DNA of 38,097 nt from Candidatus Buchananbacteria bacterium RIFCSPHIGHO2_02_FULL_39_17 (GCA_001817425.1 MHII01000004.1:3392-41488), one strand, 5' to 3'; positions 13,354 through 23,004 are shown, counted from the first letter of the stretch. The notes: generated from the letters alone by a model not told the origin. A program made the numbers and translations.

Positions 13354-15259
13354 ATTCTGTAATATCTATCACCAAACCTTTACCGCCGCCGATCGGATCA
13401 TCTTCTAAATTTGAAGTAATGGCTTTTCCGGTTTTAGTAATTTGAGCGTTAGTTGATTTGTCCGTGGCGGTTAAATCGGTTTGATCGGTTAAAATTAAAA
13501 GTTTTCTGACTTGATTTTTCGTTGGGATGACAAAAACATCAAACCAAACATTAATGTCGTCAAAATTTTTATTAGGCGGGAGACGATTAATAGTCCAACT
13601 AATTTCCCGATTTTTTGAGCTGTAATTAATTTCTCCAACTTTAACTAAAAATTTATCCGCCCAATCAACGCCCTCGGGCAGGCGGGTAGTCACTTTAACG
13701 TCACTCACCTCAAAAAGACTATTAGCAATTGACCAATAAATGCGAAATGTGGTTTTTTCGCCCACCACCGGCGGTAAAGGACCAGTGCCCACTGCAATAT
13801 TATCATCATCAAAATAGCGGCCCTCTACCCTTAGCTCAATATCAGTATTGATGTTATTTATTATTTCATTACTACTAACTTCTAATTCATCACTTGCCAA
13901 TTCACCAATTTTTGCGATTTTTGCCGTGGCTTTACTTTTAATTGAGAGATTGTCTTTTTCTAAATTTAATTGGGCGGCACCTTTAGTTTTAATGGAAAAA
14001 TCAATGGTTTTTTCCGCTAAAGGAGAAATAAGATCAAATTCGGATATTTGATCTTTAGTCCAAGTAATTTTGTTGCTTTCCACTATGCCACCATGTTTAT
14101 CTTCCAAGCTGGTCCAATCAAGCGCTGGCGAATCCAAGGTGACAAATAAAATTAAATCATCCAAATCTTGCTGGCCTAAATTTTTATAAACAATGGAATA
14201 GGTTAGCTCCTGATCAAAACTGATTGGTTGACTTTGGCTTGAGCCATTAATAATCAGATTTAAACTTAAATTAGCCCTGATGATTTCCGTCGTCAATGTT
14301 TTTTCTTGCTGGAGAGAAAAAATTTCGTTCTTTTCATCCCAAAATCCAATTTGGATTTTGAATTCAGCTGTATTCTGATTTTGATCAGCAAGGTAGCCGC
14401 CTAAAATTTCGATTTCACCCTCTTCTTCTTTCGCTAAATTTTGAATTAGCCATTGATTATTCAAATTTCTTGCTTCTTCTGGTTTAGCGTAGGGTTTAAG
14501 TGAAGACTCCTGAAAAATAAAATTTGAAGGATAAACCGCTAAAATTTTAACATTTTTTAATTCTTGTTCCGAGTTATTTTTATAGGTAATTTTATAACTC
14601 CCCTTTTTTTGTGGCAAAATTTGACTTGGACCCGTAAGATCAATAGCTAAAATCGAGGAAGTAATTTGACTACTAAACGATTGCGTTTCCTTAAAAGCTG
14701 AACTAAAATTTTGCGGTTGATAGGAAGCGGTGGCGTAAATTGTTTTAACGGAACCAACCTCGCCAATAATTTTTCCTTTGATTTGGATTTTATCGCTTTG
14801 GCCTATAGCTAATTCCCCGATTTGCCAAGAGCTATTAAAGTTATTGGTCGGTAATGGTTCTGCACTGATAAATTCAAAGCCATCAGGGTAGCGAAAAATT
14901 ATTTCCACATTTTGAAGCGGCACTTTTTCCACACTTTTATATTCTAAAACATAAGTGACCTCATCGCCAGAAGCAATGCTTTGCTGTCCGGAAAATGTCA
15001 ATTTAATGCTTTTGGCGCCAAAGTTTCCGTCAGAATTAAAAATTAAAAATCCTAACCAAGCCGCTCCGGCCAACATTAAAACCACAATTAAAAATCCAAT
15101 AAAAATAAGGCTGCCTCTTTTTCGCGATTTAATTTCTAAATGGGAAATATCAGGCAGACTGCCATCTTGATTACGGTAAATCTTCATCAATCCTTTCTGG
15201 ATTATCTGGTCGTTATCTTCAGCTTGTTTTTTTAGTTGTTTTAATCTGTCTTTTTTCAT
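13352..15259 (-). CDS. Membrane-anchored surface protein with DUF11-like repeats
   Basis: 635 residues. A basic cytoplasmic head (1-48), one membrane helix (about 49-74), then an extracellular part of beta-rich repeats. The recurring pattern 'G-D-E-V-T-Y-x-L-E-Y-K' (98-108), 'KGSYKITYKNNS', 'DQELTYSIVYKNLGQQDL' and 'P(D/S)GFEF' is typical of DUF11/CARDB-type domains in which ends of strands read 'YxN'. No sortase motif or catalytic site. It is the last gene of the polysaccharide cluster and probably an envelope-exposed structural protein. The exact function is unknown. Confidence 0.75.
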   Translation of the reverse strand: MKKDRLKQLKKQAEDNDQIIQKGLMKIYRNQDGSLPDISHLEIKSRKRGSLIFIGFLIVVLMLAGAAWLGFLIFNSDGNFGAKSIKLTFSGQQSIASGDEVTYVLEYKSVEKVPLQNVEIIFRYPDGFEFISAEPLPTNNFNSSWQIGELAIGQSDKIQIKGKIIGEVGSVKTIYATASYQPQNFSSAFKETQSFSSQITSSILAIDLTGPSQILPQKKGSYKITYKNNSEQELKNVKILAVYPSNFIFQESSLKPYAKPEEARNLNNQWLIQNLAKEEEGEIEILGGYLADQNQNTAEFKIQIGFWDEKNEIFSLQQEKTLTTEIIRANLSLNLIINGSSQSQPISFDQELTYSIVYKNLGQQDLDDLILFVTLDSPALDWTSLEDKHGGIVESNKITWTKDQISEFDLISPLAEKTIDFSIKTKGAAQLNLEKDNLSIKSKATAKIAKIGELASDELEVSSNEIINNINTDIELRVEGRYFDDDNIAVGTGPLPPVVGEKTTFRIYWSIANSLFEVSDVKVTTRLPEGVDWADKFLVKVGEINYSSKNREISWTINRLPPNKNFDDINVWFDVFVIPTKNQVRKLLILTDQTDLTATDKSTNAQITKTGKAITSNLEDDPIGGGKGLVIDITE

Positions 15260-15322
15260 TTATAATATTGCTGGTCAAATACTCTAGCCTGCCAACTGGC
15301 GGAGAGCGAACACTTCGGAACC

Positions 15323-17857
15323 TTATTCACTATTTGTTAAAATAACACCATAAAACTGATCAGTTGATAATTGACCAATGAAATTTAAGTTTGTTTGATT
15401 GGCCGATAAGGTTGCGGGAAATAATGCTAAAGGTTTAAGTTGGTTATTAAGTTTAAGTTGACTGGTAAACTCACTACCGACACTACCTAATTGTTTTTGG
15501 GCAAGCAGACTATAATAAAAAGTATTCTGACCATCGAGGGCTAATTTAAAAGGTAATTGATATTTGATTTCGGCTTCTTGAGTTTCGCCCGGTTTTAATA
15601 AAAGCCAGTTAGCAAAAACCGTTTTGTTATTCTCTTGATAAATTTCCGTATTGGCAAAAGGCGAAATCTCATGTTTCGATTCAATGCTAATTAAATCTAA
15701 ATCTGGAGTTAGGTCCTCTCCCGGATCTTCAAATAATTTTGCGGGCGGACTCTTAAAACCACGAGCCGCCAATAGAATACTTCCTGCCGGAACATAAAAG
15801 CGGACATAACTATTATTTTGAACGCCAGTGAATATATTTTCTCCCCTAATACCGGTATGCTGGCGAATTAATTTAACGGTATTAATAATTGATCCATCAG
15901 ATTGAACTTCAGCTAGATGTTGAATCGTTTCCTTGATAACGCCGTCAGTTTTGCCGCCGGCGATATTACTGTGAATCACTGCCAAATAGTCACCATCAGA
16001 TTTTCTTAATTCACCGCTCCAGCCAAAATCTTTAATTACTTTTTGGACTCTGCTTTCATTAAAATAAACCATTAATTGCCGTTGATTTAATCCTTCAACT
16101 AGCAGGGTAAATAATTTTTTCAGTTGATTTTTATCAGCTTTGAATATTTTTTCAAGCAGTTTTGGCGCTAAATCAGCGATAAATTGTTTTGGTCGATTTT
16201 CTTTTCGGTCATATTCTAATTCAACAATTTTTTGCGTTTCCATAACAAAATTTTGAGCACTGATTTCTCGGCCATATTCCGGCATTGGAATTGGTCCAAA
16301 AATTTCCAGTAAACCCTCCATTAAAGTTGAAGTTAAAGTAATTACCCCATTAACACTCGGGCCATTAGCCTTTTGATAAAACCACTCAATTTTTTTAGCG
16401 GAGGTCGGAAAATCTGGCCACCAGTTCGCATCCTGAAATTCCCAGCGTGGATTAATCAAATGGAGCGGCTGAGGTGAAATAACTTTTGGCACTAAAGCGC
16501 CCTGAACATCATAAGTGCCGCCCGCCGGAATGTCTAACTTTTTAATTTCTCCTTGATCAATATCAAGTAGAGCAAAACTACCCATAAAACCACCTCCACC
16601 CCGCAATTCATTATTATTTAAAAAAATCAACAAATATCTTTGCCATTGTTGATGGCCTAAAATTTTTAACAGCGTCAGGTTAATTTCATAGAGGGTGGTT
16701 AAACCATCATCAATTTGGGGAAGATAATTTAAGACTTTTTTAAAATCTTCTTCGTGCCCCGCCGGCAAATCACTAATTTTAATTTTTTCAATGTCAATTT
16801 TTGCCTCATTAAATTTGGTGATGGCTTGCCGAATATCGTTTTGAAATAAAACTAATTTTTGGTAATAATCAGCGACGCTGTCAGCCTCGAGAAACTTATT
16901 TGCCCCATCAACTAAAATTTGACCGGTTTCAGAGATAATCTCTCCAGATTTTAATAAGCTTACCCCAAGATTGACTGACTGATTTTGTCCCGGTAGAAGT
17001 TTTAAAATTTCACCAGTTAAAATACTGAGCTGATTAATTTCATTGCGGGCAAGAGAAAAATTATTTTTGGCTTGGTTAAAATTTTGACTGGCCTTGGGCA
17101 AATCAAACTGCAAAACTGCATTTTGACCGGCCATCAAATCATCAATGGCATTACTAGTCATTAATAAAACTCGATCTTTAGTCTCAGACATGCCTTGAAA
17201 ATAAGTTAAGGCTTGTAAAGGTGAAATTAAAATAACAACAAATAAAATAAAAATGGCAATTTTTTTCTGCCAATTATAAGGCACATTAAGGCCGAAAAAA
17301 GTAAAACTCATCGGCGGGGCAAAAATATCTTCTATGTCCGAATCCGACGCTTGATCATTATCAAATTTTGTTGACTCAACTTTTTTGCGTCTAAGCCATA
17401 AATTTATTTTTTTCAATGGTATTAGTATTAAACTAAATAATTTAACTATTGAAAGCTCTAAGGCTAAATGGCTCGAGGTTGGATTTATAATAAAATTAAC
17501 CCCGATTTTTTTACCTGTTTTTGGGAAAAATCGGAGTGGCTTAACTAATAAATTACTCTTAACTAGCGGCAATGAGTTTATTTCAATAATTTCTGATTGA
17601 TGAGATAAAAAATTACCTGGATTTTTTAAATTCAACAAAAAATTTGACTTTATTTCCCGACCAACATGGACTGATATTTTTTCTAACTTTTTATTATTTT
17701 TATCTTTTTTATCTTTTGTCGCCAGTAATAAACCAGATCTTTTTTTATTCGGGGTTTGAGTTTTACTTTTTATGGGGATGGAAGCTTCTGTCTGGAAATT
17801 GTCCTGGTTAGCCAAAACGGCTGTCTTTTTTATTTTTTTATTTATTTTTTTTGCCAT
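15323..17857 (-). CDS. DUF4012 domain membrane protein
   Basis: 844 residues. A long lysine-rich, likely disordered cytoplasmic region (1-195), one membrane helix (about 199-218, FILFVVILISPLQAL), a helical region (225-400) and the DUF4012 signature LNNNELRGGGGFMGS (about 413-427), which is followed by a large beta-rich C-terminal domain. DUF4012 proteins are frequent in CPR and Gram-positive bacteria beside glycosyltransferases and are thought to work at the cell surface; the LytR-like resemblance proposed for such proteins cannot be judged here. Own promoter at 17887-17916. Confidence 0.85.
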   Translation of the reverse strand: MAKKINKKIKKTAVLANQDNFQTEASIPIKSKTQTPNKKRSGLLLATKDKKDKNNKKLEKISVHVGREIKSNFLLNLKNPGNFLSHQSEIIEINSLPLVKSNLLVKPLRFFPKTGKKIGVNFIINPTSSHLALELSIVKLFSLILIPLKKINLWLRRKKVESTKFDNDQASDSDIEDIFAPPMSFTFFGLNVPYNWQKKIAIFILFVVILISPLQALTYFQGMSETKDRVLLMTSNAIDDLMAGQNAVLQFDLPKASQNFNQAKNNFSLARNEINQLSILTGEILKLLPGQNQSVNLGVSLLKSGEIISETGQILVDGANKFLEADSVADYYQKLVLFQNDIRQAITKFNEAKIDIEKIKISDLPAGHEEDFKKVLNYLPQIDDGLTTLYEINLTLLKILGHQQWQRYLLIFLNNNELRGGGGFMGSFALLDIDQGEIKKLDIPAGGTYDVQGALVPKVISPQPLHLINPRWEFQDANWWPDFPTSAKKIEWFYQKANGPSVNGVITLTSTLMEGLLEIFGPIPMPEYGREISAQNFVMETQKIVELEYDRKENRPKQFIADLAPKLLEKIFKADKNQLKKLFTLLVEGLNQRQLMVYFNESRVQKVIKDFGWSGELRKSDGDYLAVIHSNIAGGKTDGVIKETIQHLAEVQSDGSIINTVKLIRQHTGIRGENIFTGVQNNSYVRFYVPAGSILLAARGFKSPPAKLFEDPGEDLTPDLDLISIESKHEISPFANTEIYQENNKTVFANWLLLKPGETQEAEIKYQLPFKLALDGQNTFYYSLLAQKQLGSVGSEFTSQLKLNNQLKPLALFPATLSANQTNLNFIGQLSTDQFYGVILTNSE

Positions 17858-17886
17858 TTTTAAAAAATTAAAAAAATAATGGTTTA

Positions 17887-17916
17887 ATTATACCATAAAA
17901 AGACTTTATAAGGCAA
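17887..17916 (-). promoter_or_regulatory. Promoter of the DUF4012 gene
   Basis: Minus strand: TTGCCT (17916-17911), 18-bp spacer, extended TGG-TATAAT (TATAAT 17892-17887). The -10 lies in a small hairpin (ATGGT/ACCAT) followed by a T-run, so the same bases might also end transcripts from the upstream glycosyltransferase. Confidence 0.6.
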
Positions 17917-17925
17917 CTGGACGAA

Positions 17926-19047
17926 TTAACTTATATCTTCATAGATCACTAAAGTTTTTTGGGCACAGGTTTGCCAGTTGAATTTTTTAAGTTGAACCGG
18001 CCCATTTTTTTTAACTTCAGCTCTAAAATTATAATCAGTCACTATTTGATAAATTTTTTTAGCAATATCGTTGGGATCATATGGATCAAAGTAAAGAGCC
18101 AACTCCCCCAGCATTTCTGGTAAACTGGTTGTTTTAGAAGCGGCTACTGGCGTGCCGCAGGCTAATGATTCCAAAGCGACTAGGCCAAAACCTTCGCAAA
18201 ATGAGGGTAAAATAAAAGCCTCTGCTCCTTGGTAAAACAATGGCAATTCATCGCTAGCAATAAAGCCCGGCGTAACAATATCATTTTTAAATTCAGATTT
18301 CTTGACTGCTTCTAAAATTTCTGGATAAGCTGGATCTGGTTTGCCGCCCAAAACCAACTGAAGATTAAGATTAAAATCTTTTTTTAAAATTTCAAAAGCT
18401 TTAATTAAACCAGTAAGATTTTTATGATCGCGCCAAACGCCAAGATAAAAGATAAATGGTTTAATCAGTTGATATTTTTTCTTAAATTCTATCAGTTTGT
18501 TTTTGGGAGTAACTTGTAAAAAAGATTGGTCGAAACCAAGATAAATTGTTTCAATTTTTTTCGAAGTGATTAAAAAATTTTTAACCAGGTTTTCTTTGGT
18601 GTGGTTGGAAACAGTAATAATTTTTTTCGCTCGCCTTAAGGCGCTATTGATTGTCAGAGAGTAACCAAATTTTCTAATCGCCGATTTTTTTACTTTTGGA
18701 CCAGGAAAAAATTTTGGCGTAATATCATGGATGGTTAATAAAAATTTTTTTGGATATAAAACAGGGGCATTGAAATGGGGAAAGTGAACTAAATCTAAAC
18801 GATAATTAAGTAAAATTTTTGGCAACTTAATCTGTTCTGACCAACTATACCAAGGTAAATTAACTTTAATTTTATTAACTCGATTATTAAGAGGTCGGAA
18901 ATTTGAATAGGCCGGATCATTCATAAACAAAAAATAATCATTTTTTTGGTCAATTAAAAAAAGATGGTCGGTTAAATTTTTGATATAGACACCGATACCG
19001 GTAGTTGATTCGGCACCGTACATTCTTGTATCAATACCAATACGCAT
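17926..19047 (-). CDS. GT4-family glycosyltransferase
   Basis: 373 residues, GT-B fold. N-terminal MRIGIDTRMYG with a GIGVYIKNL glycine loop (17-25); a C-terminal domain with LGVWRDHKNL (207-216) and the EX7E motif EGFGLVALESLACGTPVAAS (about 285-304). Retaining enzyme that uses a nucleotide sugar; donor and acceptor cannot be told. It lies downstream of the repeat element at 19104-19218 and has no Shine-Dalgarno (the sequence before the ATG reads CCTCC on the coding strand). Paralogous to the next gene upstream, which shares the MRIGID start. Confidence 0.9.
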   Translation of the reverse strand: MRIGIDTRMYGAESTTGIGVYIKNLTDHLFLIDQKNDYFLFMNDPAYSNFRPLNNRVNKIKVNLPWYSWSEQIKLPKILLNYRLDLVHFPHFNAPVLYPKKFLLTIHDITPKFFPGPKVKKSAIRKFGYSLTINSALRRAKKIITVSNHTKENLVKNFLITSKKIETIYLGFDQSFLQVTPKNKLIEFKKKYQLIKPFIFYLGVWRDHKNLTGLIKAFEILKKDFNLNLQLVLGGKPDPAYPEILEAVKKSEFKNDIVTPGFIASDELPLFYQGAEAFILPSFCEGFGLVALESLACGTPVAASKTTSLPEMLGELALYFDPYDPNDIAKKIYQIVTDYNFRAEVKKNGPVQLKKFNWQTCAQKTLVIYEDIS

Positions 19048-19103
19048 AAAGTTTAATAGGAGGGCAAATCATGATAAATTAGATTTATTTAGATCTAAAG
19101 GGT

Positions 19104-19218
19104 TCTCGCCCCGCTCTAAACCTTTAGCTAAAGTCTGATTATTAAACTAAAGTAAGCCGAAGGCGTTTCCGAGAACGGGAGTTAAAAATTATAAAAATAA
19201 TTCGGGCTTAGGGCGGGG
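19104..19218. mobile_element. CCCCGC/GCGGGG-bounded repeat element, copy B
   Basis: 115 bp between TCTCGCCCCGC (19104-19114) and GGGCGGGG (19211-19218). Shares with copy A (28265-28387) both ends and a core TTATTAA, TAAAG, AAGCCG, GGCG, TCCG in the same order; in both the core folds as a small GCC/GGC hairpin. It sits between a partial gene start (19219-19235) and the intact glycosyltransferase start (19031-19047). No coding capacity of its own. Mobility is inferred from its dispersed copies and the flanking duplications. Confidence 0.55.
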
Positions 19219-19235
19219 TCAATGCCAATGCGCAT
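19182..19235 (-). pseudogene. Orphan glycosyltransferase start abutting element B
   Basis: ATG at 19235 followed by codons for MRIGID and then the element sequence (P-A-L-S-P...) to a stop after 17 codons. The first 17 bases (19219-19235) are identical to the start of the glycosyltransferase at 20401 and match the start at 19047 at 15 of 17 positions. It may be the remnant of a lost paralogue or a duplication made on insertion. Could still be translated as a short upstream peptide. Confidence 0.5.
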
Positions 19236-19240
19236 TTTTC

Positions 19241-19288
19241 AAGAATTAGGAATTAGGAATTTCTTCCTTATGCTTAATTCTTAATTCC
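19241..19288. repeat. AGGAATTA/TAATTCTT inverted repeat at a gene end
   Basis: AAGAATTAGGAATTAGGAA followed after a few bases by TTCCTTATGCTTAATTCTTAATTC, able to form an imperfect hairpin around the 3' end of the glycosyltransferase gene (stop at 19274). Same repeat type as at 13299-13353. Confidence 0.5.
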
Positions 19289-20401
19289 GAGTTCTATTAT
19301 TTTTAGGATTTCAGCGGCGGTAGCTGGCCAACTGAATTTTTTCGCCTGTTCTAATCCCCTCTCGCTTAAAATTTGTTGCAGCTTTTCATCAGCCAGCAAT
19401 TCATCAATACTTTTCGCCAACTCATTAATGTTATAAGGGTCAATTAATAATCCGGCATCACCAATAACTTCAACTAACGATGAATTAAAACTAGTGATTA
19501 CTGGTTTGCCGCAAGCCATAGCTTCCAATACTGGCAAGCCAAAACCTTCATAGATAGAAGGGTAGACAAAAATTTTTGCCATTAGATAAAGCGATTTTTT
19601 ATCCTGGAGTGGAATATAACCAAGAAATTTAATTTTTTCTTTTTTGTTTGACCTCTCATAAAGTCGATAAATATTTTTATATTTCCAGGCTGGACTACCG
19701 GCAATAACTAGATCAACATCACTCTTGATTAATTCATAGGCTTTAATTAAACTACTTAAATTTTTTCTTGGTTCAAGATTGCCTAAATAAAAAATATAGT
19801 TATTACTCAATTGGTATTTATTTTTAACGGTTAAAAGTTGATTTTCATCGTCAGGTTGATTAAACAAGCTATTCAAGCCTTGGCTAATAACTTTAATTTT
19901 TTTGGGGTTAATTTGGTATAAATTTACTAAATCATTTTTTGTATTTTGAGAAACGGCAATGAGCCAATCAGCCTTTTGGCACAGTAATTTTGGTCTAATT
20001 AATTTATGCCAAAGGCGTTTTTTAAAGGTAAAAAAATCAGGGTAAATCTCAAAACTTAAATCATGAATGATCAAAATTTTTCTACATTTTTTTGAAAGAT
20101 GGGAAAACAGAAAACCAGGGGTTAAAAAAACATCAACCCCGCCGATCAATCTATCAATAGCCGGATATTTTAGAAAAGTCATTGATAAATTAAAAATTTT
20201 ATTTGGATAATTGTATTTTTTATACTCTACATTGGGATAATCAAACTTTGGCAGAGTCACAGACCTTGACGCATTATAAAACAAAAAATATTGATTTTGC
20301 TGATCAATTTTTAATAGCTCATTTAATAAATTATAAGTATATTCACTGATTCCTGAATAATATTTTTCCGTTAAGCAGCGAATATCAATGCCAATGCGCA
20401 T
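19274..20401 (-). CDS. GT4-family glycosyltransferase
   Basis: 375 residues, GT-B fold. N-terminal MRIGIDIRCL and SGISEYTYNLL (16-26); C-terminal LGNLEPRKNLSSLIKAY (about 206-222) and EX7E motif YEGFGLPVLEAMACGKPV (about 284-301). Retaining nucleotide-sugar transferase of unknown specificity, paralogous to the gene at 17926-19047. It follows the 20423-21538 gene by 21 bases in the polysaccharide operon. Confidence 0.9.
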   Translation of the reverse strand: MRIGIDIRCLTEKYYSGISEYTYNLLNELLKIDQQNQYFLFYNASRSVTLPKFDYPNVEYKKYNYPNKIFNLSMTFLKYPAIDRLIGGVDVFLTPGFLFSHLSKKCRKILIIHDLSFEIYPDFFTFKKRLWHKLIRPKLLCQKADWLIAVSQNTKNDLVNLYQINPKKIKVISQGLNSLFNQPDDENQLLTVKNKYQLSNNYIFYLGNLEPRKNLSSLIKAYELIKSDVDLVIAGSPAWKYKNIYRLYERSNKKEKIKFLGYIPLQDKKSLYLMAKIFVYPSIYEGFGLPVLEAMACGKPVITSFNSSLVEVIGDAGLLIDPYNINELAKSIDELLADEKLQQILSERGLEQAKKFSWPATAAEILKIIELGIKN

Positions 20402-20422
20402 AGTTCATTAATTCATATTTTT

Positions 20423-21538
20423 TTAAAAACATTTAATCTGTGTGCTTTTTAATTTTTGCCATTCAATTTCAACTAAATTTTTAATGGCATTTTTAAAGCG
20501 CTCCGTGCCGAATTGTTCAGCATAAGCTTTAATTTCTTCTGGTTTAAAATTCTCTGGTTTAAATCGGACAATGGTGTCGGCCAAAGCCTCCCAGCTTTGC
20601 TCGTCAAAAAATTTTCCGGTTTTGTCTGAAACTACAGTTTCACAAGCGCCGCCGGCGGCATAAGCAATCACTGGCCGACCGGCCGCCATTGATTCAATGG
20701 CGGTAATTCCGAAATCTTCTATTTGCGGATGAATAAAGGCAATGGCCTGACCATAATATTGAGCTAAATCTTTTTGGCTGAGTTTGCCTAAAAATTCAAT
20801 ATTTGGTTTGGCAATCGCCCGCAGGGCATGCTCTTCCGGACCCTGGCCAAAAATTTTTAAAGGAATACCTAACCGGTTAAAAGCTAAAACCGCTAAATCA
20901 AAACGTTTATAGCCGACTAAACGTCCGCCGGTTAAAAAATAACGGTCAACCTTATCGCTAATATAAAACTGACTAGTCGCTACTGGCGGATGAATAATTT
21001 GGCTTTCACGGCGATAATATTTTTTAATTCGATCGGAAACGTTTTTGGAATTAGCAATAAAATAATCAACTCGTTGAGCCGCCAACTGATCCCAAGTTCT
21101 AATCTTAGTTAAAAATAAAGGAATTATTTTTTTAATCAATCGATTATATTTTAATTCATCAATATAGCGGTGAGTATCAGACCAAAGGTAGCGAGTCGGT
21201 GTGTGGCAATAACAAAAATGAAGCGTATTTGATCGGGTAATCACGCCCTTAGCCATTGCGGAGCAGCTGGAAAGCACCACATCATAATCCATTAAATCAT
21301 AACTTTCCGTCGCCATTGGCATCAATGGCAAAAACCATTGGTAATGATTTAAAGCACCTGGCCAATGCTGTAAAAATGAGGTTTTAATATCTTTGCCCTT
21401 AAAAATTCCGCCCAATTTTTTTTGATCATAAAAAAGAGTATAGATCGGAGCCTGAGGCCAAATTTCCTGAAAAATTTCTAAAACTCTTTCTGCCCCACCT
21501 TCCTGGATTAAATGATCATGAATTAAAGCGATTTTCAT
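20423..21538 (-). CDS. GT4-family glycosyltransferase (WbaZ-like)
   Basis: 371 residues. Begins MKIALIHDHLIQEGGAERVL (1-20), typical of the WbaZ-like subgroup; has CYCHTPTRYLWSDTHRYI (about 119-136) and the C-terminal EX7E motif EDFGITAIESMAAGRPVIAY (about 280-299). Likely adds an early sugar to the lipid-linked glycan made by the transferase encoded just upstream; its ATG overlaps that gene's TGA in an ATGA. Specificity is unknown. Confidence 0.9.
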   Translation of the reverse strand: MKIALIHDHLIQEGGAERVLEIFQEIWPQAPIYTLFYDQKKLGGIFKGKDIKTSFLQHWPGALNHYQWFLPLMPMATESYDLMDYDVVLSSCSAMAKGVITRSNTLHFCYCHTPTRYLWSDTHRYIDELKYNRLIKKIIPLFLTKIRTWDQLAAQRVDYFIANSKNVSDRIKKYYRRESQIIHPPVATSQFYISDKVDRYFLTGGRLVGYKRFDLAVLAFNRLGIPLKIFGQGPEEHALRAIAKPNIEFLGKLSQKDLAQYYGQAIAFIHPQIEDFGITAIESMAAGRPVIAYAAGGACETVVSDKTGKFFDEQSWEALADTIVRFKPENFKPEEIKAYAEQFGTERFKNAIKNLVEIEWQKLKSTQIKCF

Positions 21539-22938
21539 GAAGCGTTTCTCCTTTTAATCACAGCCAATGGTGTTTTAGATAAAATTTGTAAATCCAGTCC
21601 CAATGACCAATTTTCAATATAAAAAATATCAAGCTTGACTTCGGCTTCAAAATCTAAATCTGATCGTCCCGAGATTTGAGCCAAGCCAGTTATGCCGGGT
21701 TTAATGGTTAAAACTTTTTTATGATGTCGCTGATATCTTTGGACTTCTTCAATTTCATGCGGCCGCGGACCGACTAAACTCATTTTGCCGACTAAAACCA
21801 AAAATAATTCCGGTAGTTCGTCAGCACTAAAACGGCGGATTAATCTGCCAACACGCGTAATTCTCGGATCATTTTGAAATTTTATCATCGGCGAACCGGT
21901 TCTTAAATTTTTTTGCTGTGCCAAAAAAGCTGAATCAAAGCGATAGTGATGCGCGTCTTTGATCATTGAACGAAATTTAAAATAAGTAAACGATTTGCCA
22001 TATTGGCCAATTCTTTTATATTTAAATAAAATTGGGCCGACTGAATCAAATTTAATCCAAATCGCGACTAGAATCATTACTGGTGCCAGGCAAATTAGTA
22101 AAATAATTGAGCCAAAAATATCAAAAATTCTTTTAGTAATTCGGCCCCAGCCATCTAAACTTGTTTTTTTGACTTCAACGATGGGAATGCCGGCATAGGT
22201 GGTCACGGCCAAATTTGTCAATTGAGTGCCGAGTAAATCAGCGGTGTATTTAAAATCCAAATGATTTTCATTGGCAAAATTAATTAATTCAATAGTTTGC
22301 TCGGTGTTTAAGCTAGGGCTGATTTGGATGATTTCATCAATTTTATCTTCCTTAACTTTTTTAGCCAAATCGGCTAAAGCGCTCTGGTTTAAGACCTGAT
22401 ATTGGTAAACCGCCCGATAGCCGAGTGATTGATGTTGGGAAAATTCTTCAGTTAAAATTTTCGCAATTTGACCATTACCGATTATGGCCAAACGATGAAC
22501 ACCAAAACCAACGCGATAGGAAATTTTTTGGATAATTTGTAAAATTAACCTCTCGGCGCTGACAAAAATAAAAGCTAAAATAAATGAAGCCAGAATAATA
22601 AAACGCGAATCAAATAAGTAGCGAGAAAAGACCATCACCGCCAAGACTAGGGCTAATCCGGCTGAACAACTGATAAAAATTCTGGCTAATTCCTGATGAA
22701 ATTTTTTTAGACCGCCAATTGAATAAAGACCAGCCAAAGCAAAAATTAAAATCCAGCCAATGGCAATAATTAAAACCAGACTGAAATAATCAGTAAAGGG
22801 CAGATTGAAAATGACTGGTCTAACTTCCTGGACCTGCGGCAAATAACGCAAAAAATAAGCACCCAGCGCTGCCATTACGACGGCGAGGTAATCAAGGGGT
22901 GGTTTGGCCGCGGTAAAAATCAACTCTGATTTCTTCAT
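21535..22938 (-). CDS. Polyprenyl glycosylphosphotransferase (WcaJ/WbaP family)
   Basis: Initiates polysaccharide synthesis by moving a sugar-1-phosphate onto undecaprenyl phosphate. 467 residues: four N-terminal membrane helices (about 15-30, 50-72, 88-106, 114-132), a nucleotide-binding-like domain (148-250, AIIGNGQIAKIL), then the catalytic domain from KRIFDI (269) with a re-entrant helix (276-296), KFRSM (321-325), DPRITRVGRLIRR (357-369), DELPEL and GPRPHE (390-395), and PGITGLAQISGR. First gene of the cluster, with its own promoter. Sugar specificity is not visible. Strong family match. Confidence 0.92.
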   Translation of the reverse strand: MKKSELIFTAAKPPLDYLAVVMAALGAYFLRYLPQVQEVRPVIFNLPFTDYFSLVLIIAIGWILIFALAGLYSIGGLKKFHQELARIFISCSAGLALVLAVMVFSRYLFDSRFIILASFILAFIFVSAERLILQIIQKISYRVGFGVHRLAIIGNGQIAKILTEEFSQHQSLGYRAVYQYQVLNQSALADLAKKVKEDKIDEIIQISPSLNTEQTIELINFANENHLDFKYTADLLGTQLTNLAVTTYAGIPIVEVKKTSLDGWGRITKRIFDIFGSIILLICLAPVMILVAIWIKFDSVGPILFKYKRIGQYGKSFTYFKFRSMIKDAHHYRFDSAFLAQQKNLRTGSPMIKFQNDPRITRVGRLIRRFSADELPELFLVLVGKMSLVGPRPHEIEEVQRYQRHHKKVLTIKPGITGLAQISGRSDLDFEAEVKLDIFYIENWSLGLDLQILSKTPLAVIKRRNAS

Positions 22939-22975
22939 TTAAATATTAAGAAAAAATAATTAAATAACTGTAATC

Positions 22976-23004
22976 AGAATAGCAAAAAATCAACGAAAAA
23001 TCAA
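22976..23004 (-). promoter_or_regulatory. Promoter of the polysaccharide operon
   Basis: Minus strand: TTGATT (23004-22999), 17-bp spacer, extended TGC-TATTCT (-10 at 22981-22976). Back to back with the rnpB promoter, whose -35 starts seven bases away. Confidence 0.55.
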
